A DNA stretch of 64,000 nucleotides, taken from assembly GCA_963931865.1 (NCBI GenBank), contig OZ007508.1:11778781-11842780 (forward strand), read 5' to 3'. The position numbers were made by a program, and so were the translations under genes. Source of the DNA: Axinella damicornis. Lineage: Eukaryota; Porifera; Demospongiae; Axinellida; Axinellidae. Below the pieces are notes generated by a model that did no database searches, was not told the DNA's origin, and worked only from the letters and a program-made list of their open reading frames with translations. How positions within the stretch are numbered: the first letter of the stretch is position 1; every line of letters starts with the position of its first letter. Positions 47,201-59,200 of this stretch are shown piece after piece.

Positions 47201-50200
47201 GTGATTATCGTACAAAATTTACATTTGGATGTGTTTGCTCAGAGGGTGTACAATTGCGTGTGACCCTCTATCAGTAGTGAACATCCATCTCACTGTGCAT
47301 TCCAAGTTTGGTGTTTCGCTCTGGAGTTATAACCTGTCACGAACAAATTCTGAAACAGCTATAATCAGAAAATTGCATGCATTATTGGACACCGCTCGTT
47401 GTTGGTTCCCCGAAGCAGTTTTCGGCAAGATTTCTGTAGCTTGGGGAAGCCCCGAAAAGATTTCACTGTGTTTTCAGAATAGGTGTGGGTTCTTCTCCAT
47501 TTCTTTCATATGCAGTCTACTGAACATGATGCTAATGTATCAAGTTATGTAGGATGGAAAGACGAAGAACAGCACCATCTTGAGAACTATGCAGCATATG
47601 AATACCGGACTTGTACCACTGTGCTGCCGAGAGTGCTGCACGTTCCAGTGATGTTTGCATCATGGCCCTAAATAGGTGTTGGCAGCATCCATACTAATGA
47701 AATCCACTGTCTGATCAGAGAAGGCGAGACATGGTCAACCATCAAATGACACCACTAAGTGCCTGAGGCAGCTACAACAGCAAACATCAGACATGCAGCA
47801 GAAAGGTCTTGGAGATTCCCCAAGGTACAGAAACCTCACCGAGAACAGCTGCTTCAGAGAAGCAACGGGGAGCAGCGTCCAATAATCCGTTTCAGAATTT
47901 ATTTGGACAGATACACAACACCATTACGACCATGGCCAATGCAATCATATGTACACATGAGTAGCACATACACACAGTAGTGGTTTATAAAATGTAGCGG
48001 GCAGTGACACGTTGTGATTATTCCAATGGTGAAGTCGAGGCAATCATTATTAGGTATGGCTACCTATTGAAACAATGCACCTGTGAATGGCAAAGAGGAG
48101 GGCCAGAGCAGCCACAGTCTTCTCTCCACCAGAGAGGTTGTCCATTGGACGGAACCTGGAAAACATAAAACAGCATACATGTACGTATATAGTGTACCAT
48201 TCATCTGCTGGTAATGACAGGTGGACATATCTTAGTAGATTTTAATTTGAAACCATCTTACAAAGCATGCAGACAAGCTAACAGTGTGTTTATTGAGTGC
48301 TACTGGCCCCACTACTGTCATTGTGAATGCGTCCACAGTGACGCAGCTAATTCCCCCCCTCTGGGTACAATCAGGGATGATGACTATGTGGTGGATCAGG
48401 AGTCTGCACACAGAACTTGGTGCACCAACAGATATTGCTGCTGTACCAGATCAGCCCCCAGTACAGCTAAGGATATGGTTTCCTGCCATATTGATGGGAA
48501 GCAAGCAGCAAAGTTTCAAGTTGGACTGGTATAAACAGTACCGTTGGTTTGAGTACTCACGCGAGAGAGATGCAGCATACTGCTATCTGTGCCGTTATTT
48601 TATGGGAAACACTGAACTGTACAAAAGATGGTTTCCGTCACTGGAAGCATGCACTGGGTAAGGCCATGGTTGCCTGGCAGGAAAATAAGGCCCACAAAGC
48701 ATCAATTGCTGACAGGCTAGATGCAGCAACAGTGCAACAAGTAATAAAGAATCGACAAGAAGCATCTCATGAGAGGTCATTTTCAGCTTTGAAGCGGATT
48801 AAGACCAACCTGCGATCCACTATGCATGAGGAGAGACTTATCAACTTGGCTGTATTACTTTCTGCGGAGCAAGAGATTTCAGTTTAGAAGATGTTGTGGA
48901 TAAATTTAATGCACAGAACAAGAACCGAAGGATTTTATTGTCTTACAGCCTGTTTGCACTACAGACCGAGAAGGGCGGATTCGCTCCAGATCGATCTGGG
49001 AGGTGCATTTACACTATCCTTCAAGGTGTGTGGCATTTCAAACAACCTCGATGGTACTGAAGACAAGCTTGTCAGATGCAAATACATTTCCGAAGAACTT
49101 CAGGATCAGCCTGGTGACCTACACCAAGAAGAAGACTTTGAAGAAGACCCGTTTGCAGAGTTTGACCTGGACAACAAGGAAGAGCCTGGAGTTGTATGGG
49201 TAGTTTATACTGTTGATTTTGTTATGTCTACACTTGTATAGATAGCCGCCCACTTGTTTTTGTACTGTATTTTCCTTGGAAAAGGGGGGTGTACGAATTA
49301 ACAGGGTGTACGAATTAATAGGGTGTATGAATCAATACAGTATACTGGGATTGGAAACGTCCACGATTATGGAATTTTATCTACTCCGCATACTCCCATA
49401 ACCTAATTCAGTGTGAAGTCTGCCAAAATGGCTGCAAGTGTCATTCGTGCTTCTATTGCCGCCATCCTATGAGGACAGGTAACAGCCATGGAGACAGCAA
49501 AGAAACTCATTGATGCTAGTACTGCTGATGAGGACAGCCAAGATACGTTTGTAAGGTTTGCAAAGCTCGATCATAAACTTGAATCGCTAGCTACTCCAAG
49601 CAGCAACAAGAAATTGAGCACACAGAGAAGGCAGTTGTGGAGTCGATTCCATGCTTCTAGAACATCTGAGTTGCGCGATTTGTGGATAGAGACTGTTCTC
49701 ATGTCTGGGTTTTGACACCAAACGTACTCTACTCCTCAAGTATGTAACTGAAAAGCTATTTGAAAAGCATGTGAAAGCTAACTGCGGTCAGAACCAACTG
49801 AGCTTACTGAAGATGACCATAATGCCTAGTGATACGTATGCTGCTGGATTTGTTCCGTGGAAGCTAAAACAGAAGCCAATTGGCAGGTATGTATTTGGAA
49901 TACCCAGAGATGGATTTGTGCTATAGATCATGGTGGTCTGTTTCGCGTTACTGACGACGTATACGTCTTCTTTCATGAAGTTGAAAGGTAGTTCAGAAGT
50001 TTCTTCACAGACTTATGACCCTGGATGGTGAACGTACCAAGCAAGACATAATTGATAAAGTCACTAGTGAAATCTAATGTGCAGTACTACTGGTCAATGG
50101 TTGCTATTCCTGGATAAAGATAACGGACAACTCTTAGTAGAAATAGTAGAAATAGTCCAGCTATGGCTCACAGTGCGAGGATTCTCAACAGCTGGAGCTT

Positions 50201-53200
50201 TGACCAGCAGTATAAACAGGCAAAGCTGGAGCTTTGACCAGCAGTATAAACAGGCAACTAAGTCCACAAAGTCAACCAGTCTATGCAAAGGAATGAAATG
50301 AAAGTAGTAACGTAGATATGGAAACTGATGACTAGCACAATATTACATTTAGTAATCATGACTTATGACATTAATCAATCAAATTTTTATTTAACTATTA
50401 CATCTGAAGTCAAATGTCATGACACATAAAATTACTTAATAATTATGATTTGCCAACCGTTGACGTTTTATAAGTGAGGTGTTATCAACAGTAAGAGGTT
50501 CATCGGGTTTTCCACGTTTGCCTGGTATAATCTATTATCTATGCAGGCAGGTGGCTGTGACTGTGAGCTGTTTGCCAATTGCTTCCTGAACTAGTGTACC
50601 CATCCTGTAAACTAGCCTCGTACCCAGGCCCTCACACGGAACGCGGAAGAGGGCCTGGTGACACTTGGCAAAATTCCCGTATGTGCTGAGGTCAGCAGTC
50701 TTGATTTTGGGTAGGTGAATCACGTTCGTCCATTTACCAATTATCTAGTAGTAATGAAATTCTTTAGCCACGTGGCCGTTTACAGCAAACATGAGCGAAG
50801 TTGTAGTTGTTCCTAGGCTTGAACTGGAAGCCAACCTGGAGGATGTTAGCGCTGCAATTGAAGTAGCGGTCAGAAGACTGGGCTATGAATCGCCTACCAC
50901 GGAACAGAAGGATGCTGTGACTGCATTTGTCAAAGGCAAAGACGTTTTTCGTATCCCGGTAGTGGCAAGTCATTATGTTACGCTTGCCTTCCCTGGGTGT
51001 TTGATGCGGTGAGGAAGGTGTGTCGCTGCACCATCTATTGTGGTGGTAGTAAGTCCATTGCTGTCACTGATGAAAGATCAGGTATCTTCTTTCAATTCTC
51101 GAGGTCTGAAGTGCGAATTCGTTGGTACAGAGCAGACTGATGCCAACGCGGTAGCAAGAGCCAAGGATGGGAAATGCCAACTCGTTTACATCAGCTCAGA
51201 GTCTATGCTAACCGTACTTCATTGGCGGCACATGTTCCAGTCAGCTGTGCACCAGGAAAATCTCGTGGGAGTGAGGCTCACTGTGTAGAAAAATGGTGAG
51301 TTCTTAGCGAGTGTAGCTTTAACTGTTTGTTCACTGTGTTGTGATGCTAGAATATCCATGTTTATCATTCTGTGTAGGGGCCAAGAGTTTCGACAGGAAT
51401 ATGCAAACATTGATGAAATCCGATTGATTATTCCGCAACATACAAATCTCATGGCCCTCACAGCAACTGCAAGCATCAGTACCCGTGAACAACTTGAACA
51501 TGCAGGACAAATGTGAAGCAGATGCAATTGACGATTCACCTTCTGTTTTAGCCACAGGAGCACATATACAAAGAGCTGTGATTGACAGACTTACTTCGTA
51601 TCGGGACTCCTTATGTGAGGATACTCCTGTAATCTTTGGGCAGGAGATTGTGACATGCCTCCCCAACTCATTAATTAACACATGTATCAGACTTATTAGA
51701 TTTGGGTGTTGTATCAGTAGATGTATGTAGCACAAGACATCATTGACATCATTCAACATGTAAATTGATGTATGGATGTGTTAAATATCATTTCAATGGA
51801 GGTGATGATGTGAATCATGTGATCAACCAAAACTTAGGCATGAAGCTTAGCATATGTCAATTCTACATTCAGTTGTTTCTTCTGAGCGGTAAGGTATTTC
51901 ATGTAGTCGATCTCCTGGAACACGTTTGGCTTCATAGTTGGAAATGACTTGTGCTTCCATCCAGGTATGTAGTCAAAAACCCTGGACTTCAGCAGTTCTT
52001 GCAATACCAGTTCTTTGTCCTTCTTTGAAGATGCAGTCGTATGACGACTTGAGAGTGGCTTAAGCTCGCATTTGTCATCAAAATGCATTATTCCCCTAAG
52101 CGACTTTCCTGATCGAACAAATGAAACATTCGCTCCAAAACTTCCAACGCATTCCTTCAGTTTCTTGTTCATATGCTCCATATGAAGGTCAAGCGATATA
52201 TTGTGGCCCAATCCTCCATGCGTGTTGACAACCCTTCCCCATGTGAGCTGCTGCGCAAGTTAAGGGGTTCCAAGAGCATATATGTTGGCCAGCATTCGAA
52301 ATGCCTCCTTTGCATAGTTGACATGTTTTGCATGCTTGAAGTAGATCATCATGATTTTCCAACATCGAATGATCCGTGGACCATCACCCTCTCGTACAGC
52401 ATCTCTCAATCCAAGCATCAGAAGTCCGTCATTCAAAATTGCTGATGAATAGTTCAGGACTCCATCCGGTGCTTTTTGTTGCTGGTCATCACTCACGTGG
52501 GGTATGTCTGAACGCTTAGCAATGTACCCTGGAAGGCGCCTTTGCTTTTTTGGAGGTTCTGAGATGTAGCAGTGATCGGCAGCAATCCTCTGCAGATGAG
52601 GGTTGTCAGTGTGCTCTACTGGCCGCTTCCTGGAGGTTGCACTCTGTTTAGAAGCAGCACTTTTGGTCTGTCGGATTAGAGCTGACAAATCTGACAGAAG
52701 TACATACCTGTCAACAACTAGCGAGACTTTGTCTCGAAAGGATTTTGAACGCTCAGGGACTGACATGGAGGCAATGCCATGAGGGAAGGCATTTGCATGT
52801 GGCTCATCACTTGAAGATGTTATTCCCAAAAAATGCATTGCTGCTGCAACGATGTAGCAGGTGACGATCGTTTCCAAAAAAAATCTTCAACAGCGTTCAT
52901 GTGCTTTGTCACATTCTTGTGGATGTTTCGACGGAAGATCAGGTTTCTCAACTGAAATATCGTACCACTTTCAGCACTGGAAGTGCCTCGGAACAGCCTC
53001 TGCCACATGATCTGCAATATGGGATAATTTTTTAAAAATCAATGAAAATGTTATTAGTGGGCCTTACGTCATACATGTTCATCTTTGCATGCCAATCAGC
53101 AGGATAGGCTACCAAGCCTATCAAACCTTCAGAAGGAGAATCTGAAGTTCGACGGACATTTTGGGATGATCTCACTCTTGAACATGTAACAGAAAAGTAC

Positions 53201-56200
53201 TGGTAGTAATTCCTCTGGATTGTTTGGAGTGTTGATTTTGGGGACATAGTCATGAAGGTGTGCCATGATGTCGACCATTCCATTTGTTTCATTCTCATTC
53301 TTGAGCAGCACACCGAGTGGCACCTAGTGCATAAAGAAATTTAGCAATCACATGGGCATCCAGTCAAACAAATGTCAACACGTTACACTCCTGGTAGGGC
53401 ATCACTCTGAAAAGCGAGCCTGTTGTCCTACCAGGAGTGCTGTTGCAAAACTTGCCACTCAATAAACAGTTGAACGTAACACTTACGATTTCAGACTTAT
53501 TCGCCATTTCAGCTGAGTGCTCATGCTGGATGTGCTCTGGAACACAATTGGCGAAAGGAGAGAAGTAATTCAGGTGTTTCACCAGCACTCTAGAAACCAA
53601 CGTGACATAATTCTCTCGCAGAACTATGCTATCCCCAATGGAGGGCACAACGGTGGAAATGGGAGTTGTTTCGAGGTTTCCCACAGGTTTCTCATTAGGA
53701 ACTTCAGATACATCAACACGGTCTTTGGTAGCATACATGTGGAAAGCGTGGATTGATGCCACCTGTTTGTCAACTCGCATATCCCTTGGCTTTACGTTTT
53801 GTCAACATTGTCACCAACAATAGTGTACGTGCACAAGGGATCCTCGTGTCCATCTCTGCTGGGCCCAGGTGACATGTCAACTTCCATGACCTCCCACTCT
53901 CCCTCATCACTCTCACTGTTCATCTGTTCATCCAAAGTCAATTCGCCCATGGTTTGAGATTCGTTTGATGCCGATTCTGAGTCGCTGCAACCAGACTCCT
54001 CATGTATCTCACCCAATGATCCTTGCGGTGACTTGATGGAAGATTCGGAGGAATGATCATCTGGTGTTTGCTCTGGTTCAATAGCTTCCTTCCACTGCCT
54101 GACCGGTTGTCATAGTTAATTCCTAACTTGTTGATGGTCTTGAGTGTCCGGCTATGCGATAAGCAAACTCCAATGGCCAGAAACCTGCAAAAGAGCTGTA
54201 CAAGGACAGAAGAATCAAAGAATATATTCCTGGTGTGCTATAACAGACACAAAGAGAGGTGCACAAATAGAACTGATGAGTTGCCAGACATGACTATATG
54301 CTTTACATTTGCAAATGCATAGGCAGGCCAACCATGTATGAAGCCTTAAGTCAAGTTAAAACTCTTTAGGGCCCAAATTCTTTCTCTAGGTCATTTTCAA
54401 TCTATAGAACACTTAAACATACCCTCATTTCTGTTCCCTGGCGTTGCTGGGCTCGAACTGCTCACACAGGTAATTTCAGCTATACTAAGCATATACGTGA
54501 CTTAACCACACCCACCAATTAACGAGCTTGCAATCAAGCCTCTCGAGAAATGCCAACCTGCCGTAGCTAATAAATGGACCACGAACACCGGAAACGGAGG
54601 GCCTACAAGGCAAGACAGCTACTTTCTAAGTCCATTTATGCCAAAAACGGCAGATATGGCCCTCCCAGTGCCGACCAAGACCTTTCTATCGCGGAGCCCA
54701 GACACGGCCGTGCTGTTTGCACCCTCCGAGTGCACCCACCCACCTCCTCCTGTCCCGCCCTTTCTGCTGTCGCAGAACCTATATCCCAAGGACATTGCCG
54801 GATGTGACATCATGAAGCTGAAAGTCTCACGTTGCAGATATGCAACGTTAGGTCTTAAAGGGTTATATAATTATCATAACTTATCCTCAAACCAGCCCAT
54901 TTCTCATAAGCTGTTGGCTGGAACAATTAACAAAACAAGTGATGCTTACCTTTTTAGGAGCATGTCCTGCATACGTACATCGCAACGGAATTTAGTGTCT
55001 GTGGCAGGCACAAGGAGCGGCACTTCTCACGCAAAAGAATTGACAGACTTGTTCCAACTGCTGAAAGTCTACCTGGTCTCTTCCGACGGAACTTGCGGAG
55101 GGGGTTGACTACAGCAGCTACAATGGCCGTGAGGGTTGGTGCCCGTTTCTCTGCTTCTTTTGCAAGTAGCCTCCATTCAAACGTAGAAAGGCTATCCATA
55201 GATGTTGCTCGTAAAGGAGACCCTTTGAAGCACAAAACTGCACTTTCTTGGTGTACCACTTTTACGACTTCTTTCTTTGTTGCGTCACCTATTGTAGGTG
55301 CTCTGAGAACTGAACGAGCGAGCATCATTGGATCCCTATACCGAATGCACTTTACAATTTTCTTGTATGGTGTCTTCACTCGGTATACTGAAGGCTTCCG
55401 GTGTGAACCAACGATCACCTGCAACAACAGATACAGCAGTACAGCACAACATAATTTATTGCAATCAACGTAGCCATTTCATGATGTAATGGTAGCTACG
55501 TACCTTCAGTGAATGTGCCTTCTTAGTGTTCTTGGAGCACAAAACTGCACTTTCTCGGAGCACAAAACTGCACTGCACTTTCTCGGAGCTTTGGGGTTCC
55601 ATAGCTAAGTGACCTCCGGGCCTTGGGCCTTGGCAAACACTTTTCAGCATCTTCATTGCCTCTAGGTCCGACTGAGGTGTTTTCGTGTTGTCCAGTGACA
55701 GAGGGTGTGGAGTGTTGCAGAGGCAGTGGTACTCTGATCGCTACGCTGACGGAAGACATACCAAGTTGAGCCCTCACATTGTTGGCGATGTTTGTGAGTG
55801 CGTGCAGAGCTTTGTGCCCCTTCTCCAGTGAAGCGAAGCACGGTTGACGGCATACAAAACAATTAACTATCAATGAGTTCGAGTATGGACGGATCGACAA
55901 ACTTGAGGAAATCCGTGGCGTTTGCGCTTGACGTGCTGCAACTCTTGGCTCCGAGGACTCGCCTCTGATCGCTCCTTGGTAGAGACTTTCCACAAACCCT
56001 GCACGCCATCACAGCTAGCTGTCATGCGAACGAACATGTTAACAGTGGCTAGCTACATTTTGCCAAGTGTCACCAGGCCCTCTTCCGCGTTCCGTGTGAG
56101 GGCCTGAGTATGAGGCTACCTGTAAACCATCATCTTTCCTGTGAATGCTAACTTGATACTCTAGTGACAAATATTCATGGCTATATAACTCAATTACACA

Positions 56201-59200
56201 ATGGGGGCCAGAAGTTACATAACACAGCACTGAACATTCCAGAAGGGAGATTGATAAAAAAGAGATGATTGAAACTCGGAGAATAGCATCAGTTCGGATT
56301 CATGTTGAGAGAGCAACGGAACATATAAAAGATCGAGTTGTACCATCATCGTTACCTGATTTAACTGACCATATTTTCTTGTATTATCTGACCGCTAGAG
56401 GAGTAAAATCATCCCGGATATCAAAGCCTCGGTCTGCCATGACACAGTCAGCACTCTGCAGCAAATCTAATGCACCACTCTGCCTCGGTAAGTTGTTTAT
56501 TGGAAATGCTACCCGAAACAAAGTTGAGAAACAAACGTAACAGTCCCGGATGGGGAAATTCCAATTAAAGCTTTGAACGTTAGGTCATCTGTTGAACATC
56601 AGGAAGCGATGGTTTTTCAACATAGATCTCAGCTGCATCCAACACCTCTTTCGTAGTTGGACAGAGGTCACGAAATGACTTAGGCATGTAGCTCTTGATA
56701 ACTTCCCGCAGAGGCCAAAGCAGTATTTCCCGCAGTTTAAAGTAAAGGAAATTTATCCACGTAGTAAAGATTTCTTGATACAGTAGAACATGACAGTCCA
56801 AAACGACCAGCATATCTTGCTCGAAAAGTCCTAATTAAAATTAAAGTCTTACTAGGACCAAGTTATTAGACTTCTCAATGGAAATCTGTCAAGGGTAAAG
56901 GTCGTACTCGAACGCTATGGCCAATGGAAGAATTTTATAACTAAGCTCATAAACAGCTGGACCTAGGAACTTGTAGCAAGCCTCAAAGGACGCATGGAAA
57001 ACCAGTGTAGAATGAAACCTCTTGATCACTATTAGCTATGTTGTCAATAGAGAACTTGAGTGAGAGGACCTGGTTTTGAAGTCCTGAAACTACTTGGCTA
57101 AGTCTATCGATTTCTAATTCCAAATGCTGCATGTCATCACCAGTAATTTCAATACTGCAACTTACATCAACACTATTCGTTGGCAATGGTGCACAATCAT
57201 GATGTGTATAGTAATTTCTTCCTCAAGACCTAGTACTAGGCCTCTGTGCTTAGGGGATCTCCTCTAAAGTTGGTACAACAGTAACTCCAGTTGCCAGCCC
57301 AGGCAGCTTCAACGTAGGGTACATGTCTACTCTCAGACGTCGATTGACTGAATTCTCAAAGTGTTCACTGCATACACGCATGTTCTCATTCAAGGGAAGG
57401 GCCCATACCCGCCTTTGCTCTTGAGTGGAAGACGATGGAACGACAGGTGAACCTGTTTAGTAGGAGTACTGCTACAGCCAGGAACAGCACAAAAGAGTAT
57501 ACCATGGTGGTGGTTGATTCCAATTAGAGCGCAACCCCCCTGACCGTAATTTCTTTTAGCGTTATGCAAATCTGCCATTTGGGGACAACCTCTTTACAAT
57601 GGACAACTACCCTGTCCCCATGGGAGTTAACAGTACAAGGTTGTCACAAGCTTGTTTGGAACAAGTACAAGGTCGTCACAAGGCTGGTGACCTTGTTACA
57701 ACCGTGCCACCAGGTTGTAATAAAGCTTGGCGTTTCTATATGGGATGTGTTCACTATTCGGAGGTTCCACTGTAAATCTCAACTTACCGCTTTCCAGGAG
57801 CAATGCAGTTGTAGCTGACACCATCAAGGTATGGCTCCTATGTGGATGAAGCAATGTGAATACGATGGGTTGGGCAACATGCAGGTAAGTCAATCCAACA
57901 GAGGAAATAAATAATGTTGAATATGTACCACACAATCTATATAAGAATTTGCAAGATTGTGTGGCGCATTCTTGGAATCCGGAAATTGTGTGCCAATCTC
58001 GAAATTGCACGAACATATCTCAAGAATGTGTGGTATAAGTGTGCAATCTCAGGCACACAATCTCAAGGTTGCGTAAAGAACTAGAATGGTTGGATGGCGT
58101 TCTACTGGGTCTTCGGATTAACTCTTGACCATTCATCCTCTTAGGTTAGTTGAGTCGAAGGGAGCAAAGCAGCCTGGAAAGAAAATTATTCCAGCTTACA
58201 ACTTCATCCCCACAGTAAGTTTCAGCACAGACATAAGTGTCAGTGCATGACGGATTGGTCAGAGGCTTTTATGAGAGCTGTGCTGCCAAAGACAGCAAAA
58301 AATTGAACTTGAGATCAAACTTTTGAAGTGTTTTGCACAATCTGGAGATTGTAATTACTACATTGGTGCAATCTCAAGATTCACTGCGAAATTGGCACGA
58401 AATTTCTGGATTCCGAGAATGTGTAGAGCAATCTCCAGATTGCACAAATTCCTAAATTGCATGGACCATATACAACATTGCAAGGGTACGTATCTACTCT
58501 GGGATTAGTCACTCACTGCATTATGCAGCTCACGTTGAGCACAGCATCATTTTCACACTTACCTCTGCGTTCTCTGGTCCCAGGAAGGCTTGAGCGCTGG
58601 TGTTGTTTGAGAGTTGCTACAATTCAGGATAAGGAACCTCAATAATACACTGTATTAGACCACTGCCATACTGTTCACTGATTAGTAAACATGGATTGGC
58701 CTTGATTTTGCATGGCGTGCTGGAGTCTACTGGCATGTACACGTTATAGTGAAGAGGTGCATTGTACCATGTCATTTTTGTAGCTTGCTCTCCTGTGACT
58801 GCGTATCAGCATAGATAATTATGGTATCAGTTACTGCATATTAGTGGCTGCCCTCCAATAGTAGCTGCAGTAAATCATGTGATGAATGAATAGTAGCCGC
58901 GGCGTTTGATAGGCGGCATTTATTAAACTCAGCATGAACAAGGAAGCAGAAGCGGATTGGAGTACTGTGTATGTACCACTTTGTAGCTAAGAAAAAGAAA
59001 CTTGCTTCAGCCCCGTGTGGTACTGACAAAATGTAGGAAACTGTCAAAGCCATTAGTTTCGCAAAAGATTTTGCCGGTGACGCGTCGCTTGCCCTCCGTG
59101 CCTCAGGAATGCCAAACTTTCGTAGACAGCTCATGGGGTACATGTCCAACAATCCGTTCTCCTCTCTTGACGCTCACAGCAAAGTCACCATTGCTTCCCT

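Larger units (their letters stand above)
50613..56118. mobile_element. 5506-bp TIR transposon with RecQ-like helicase and DUF6589 gene
   Basis: The left terminus TAGCCTCGTACCCAGGCC continues through CCTCACACGGAACGCGGAA and GTGACACTTGGCAAAAT. The right terminus is the inverse, ending GAGTATGAGGCTA at 56118. The perfect 9-bp target duplication CCTGTAAAC is at 50604-50612 and 56119-56127. Two convergent genes lie inside: a RecQ-like helicase fragment on the plus strand from 50791 and a DUF6589-type protein on the minus strand from 55993. A small CACTCCTGGTAGG hairpin (53386-53445) is inserted. Termini and duplication length match the hairpin MITEs across the window, which makes this the probable relative of their autonomous parent. 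It lies in one SMC1A intron. Confidence 0.9.

Noticed and set aside
50791..51500. A host RecQ/BLM/WRN helicase gene
   Set aside because: It lies wholly within transposon ends and a perfect target duplication, is frameshifted and lacks the C-terminal half.
54638..55108. Plus-strand frame of 156 codons as a gene
   Set aside because: It is opposite to the DUF6589 gene, lacks recognisable motifs and overlaps its introns and exons.
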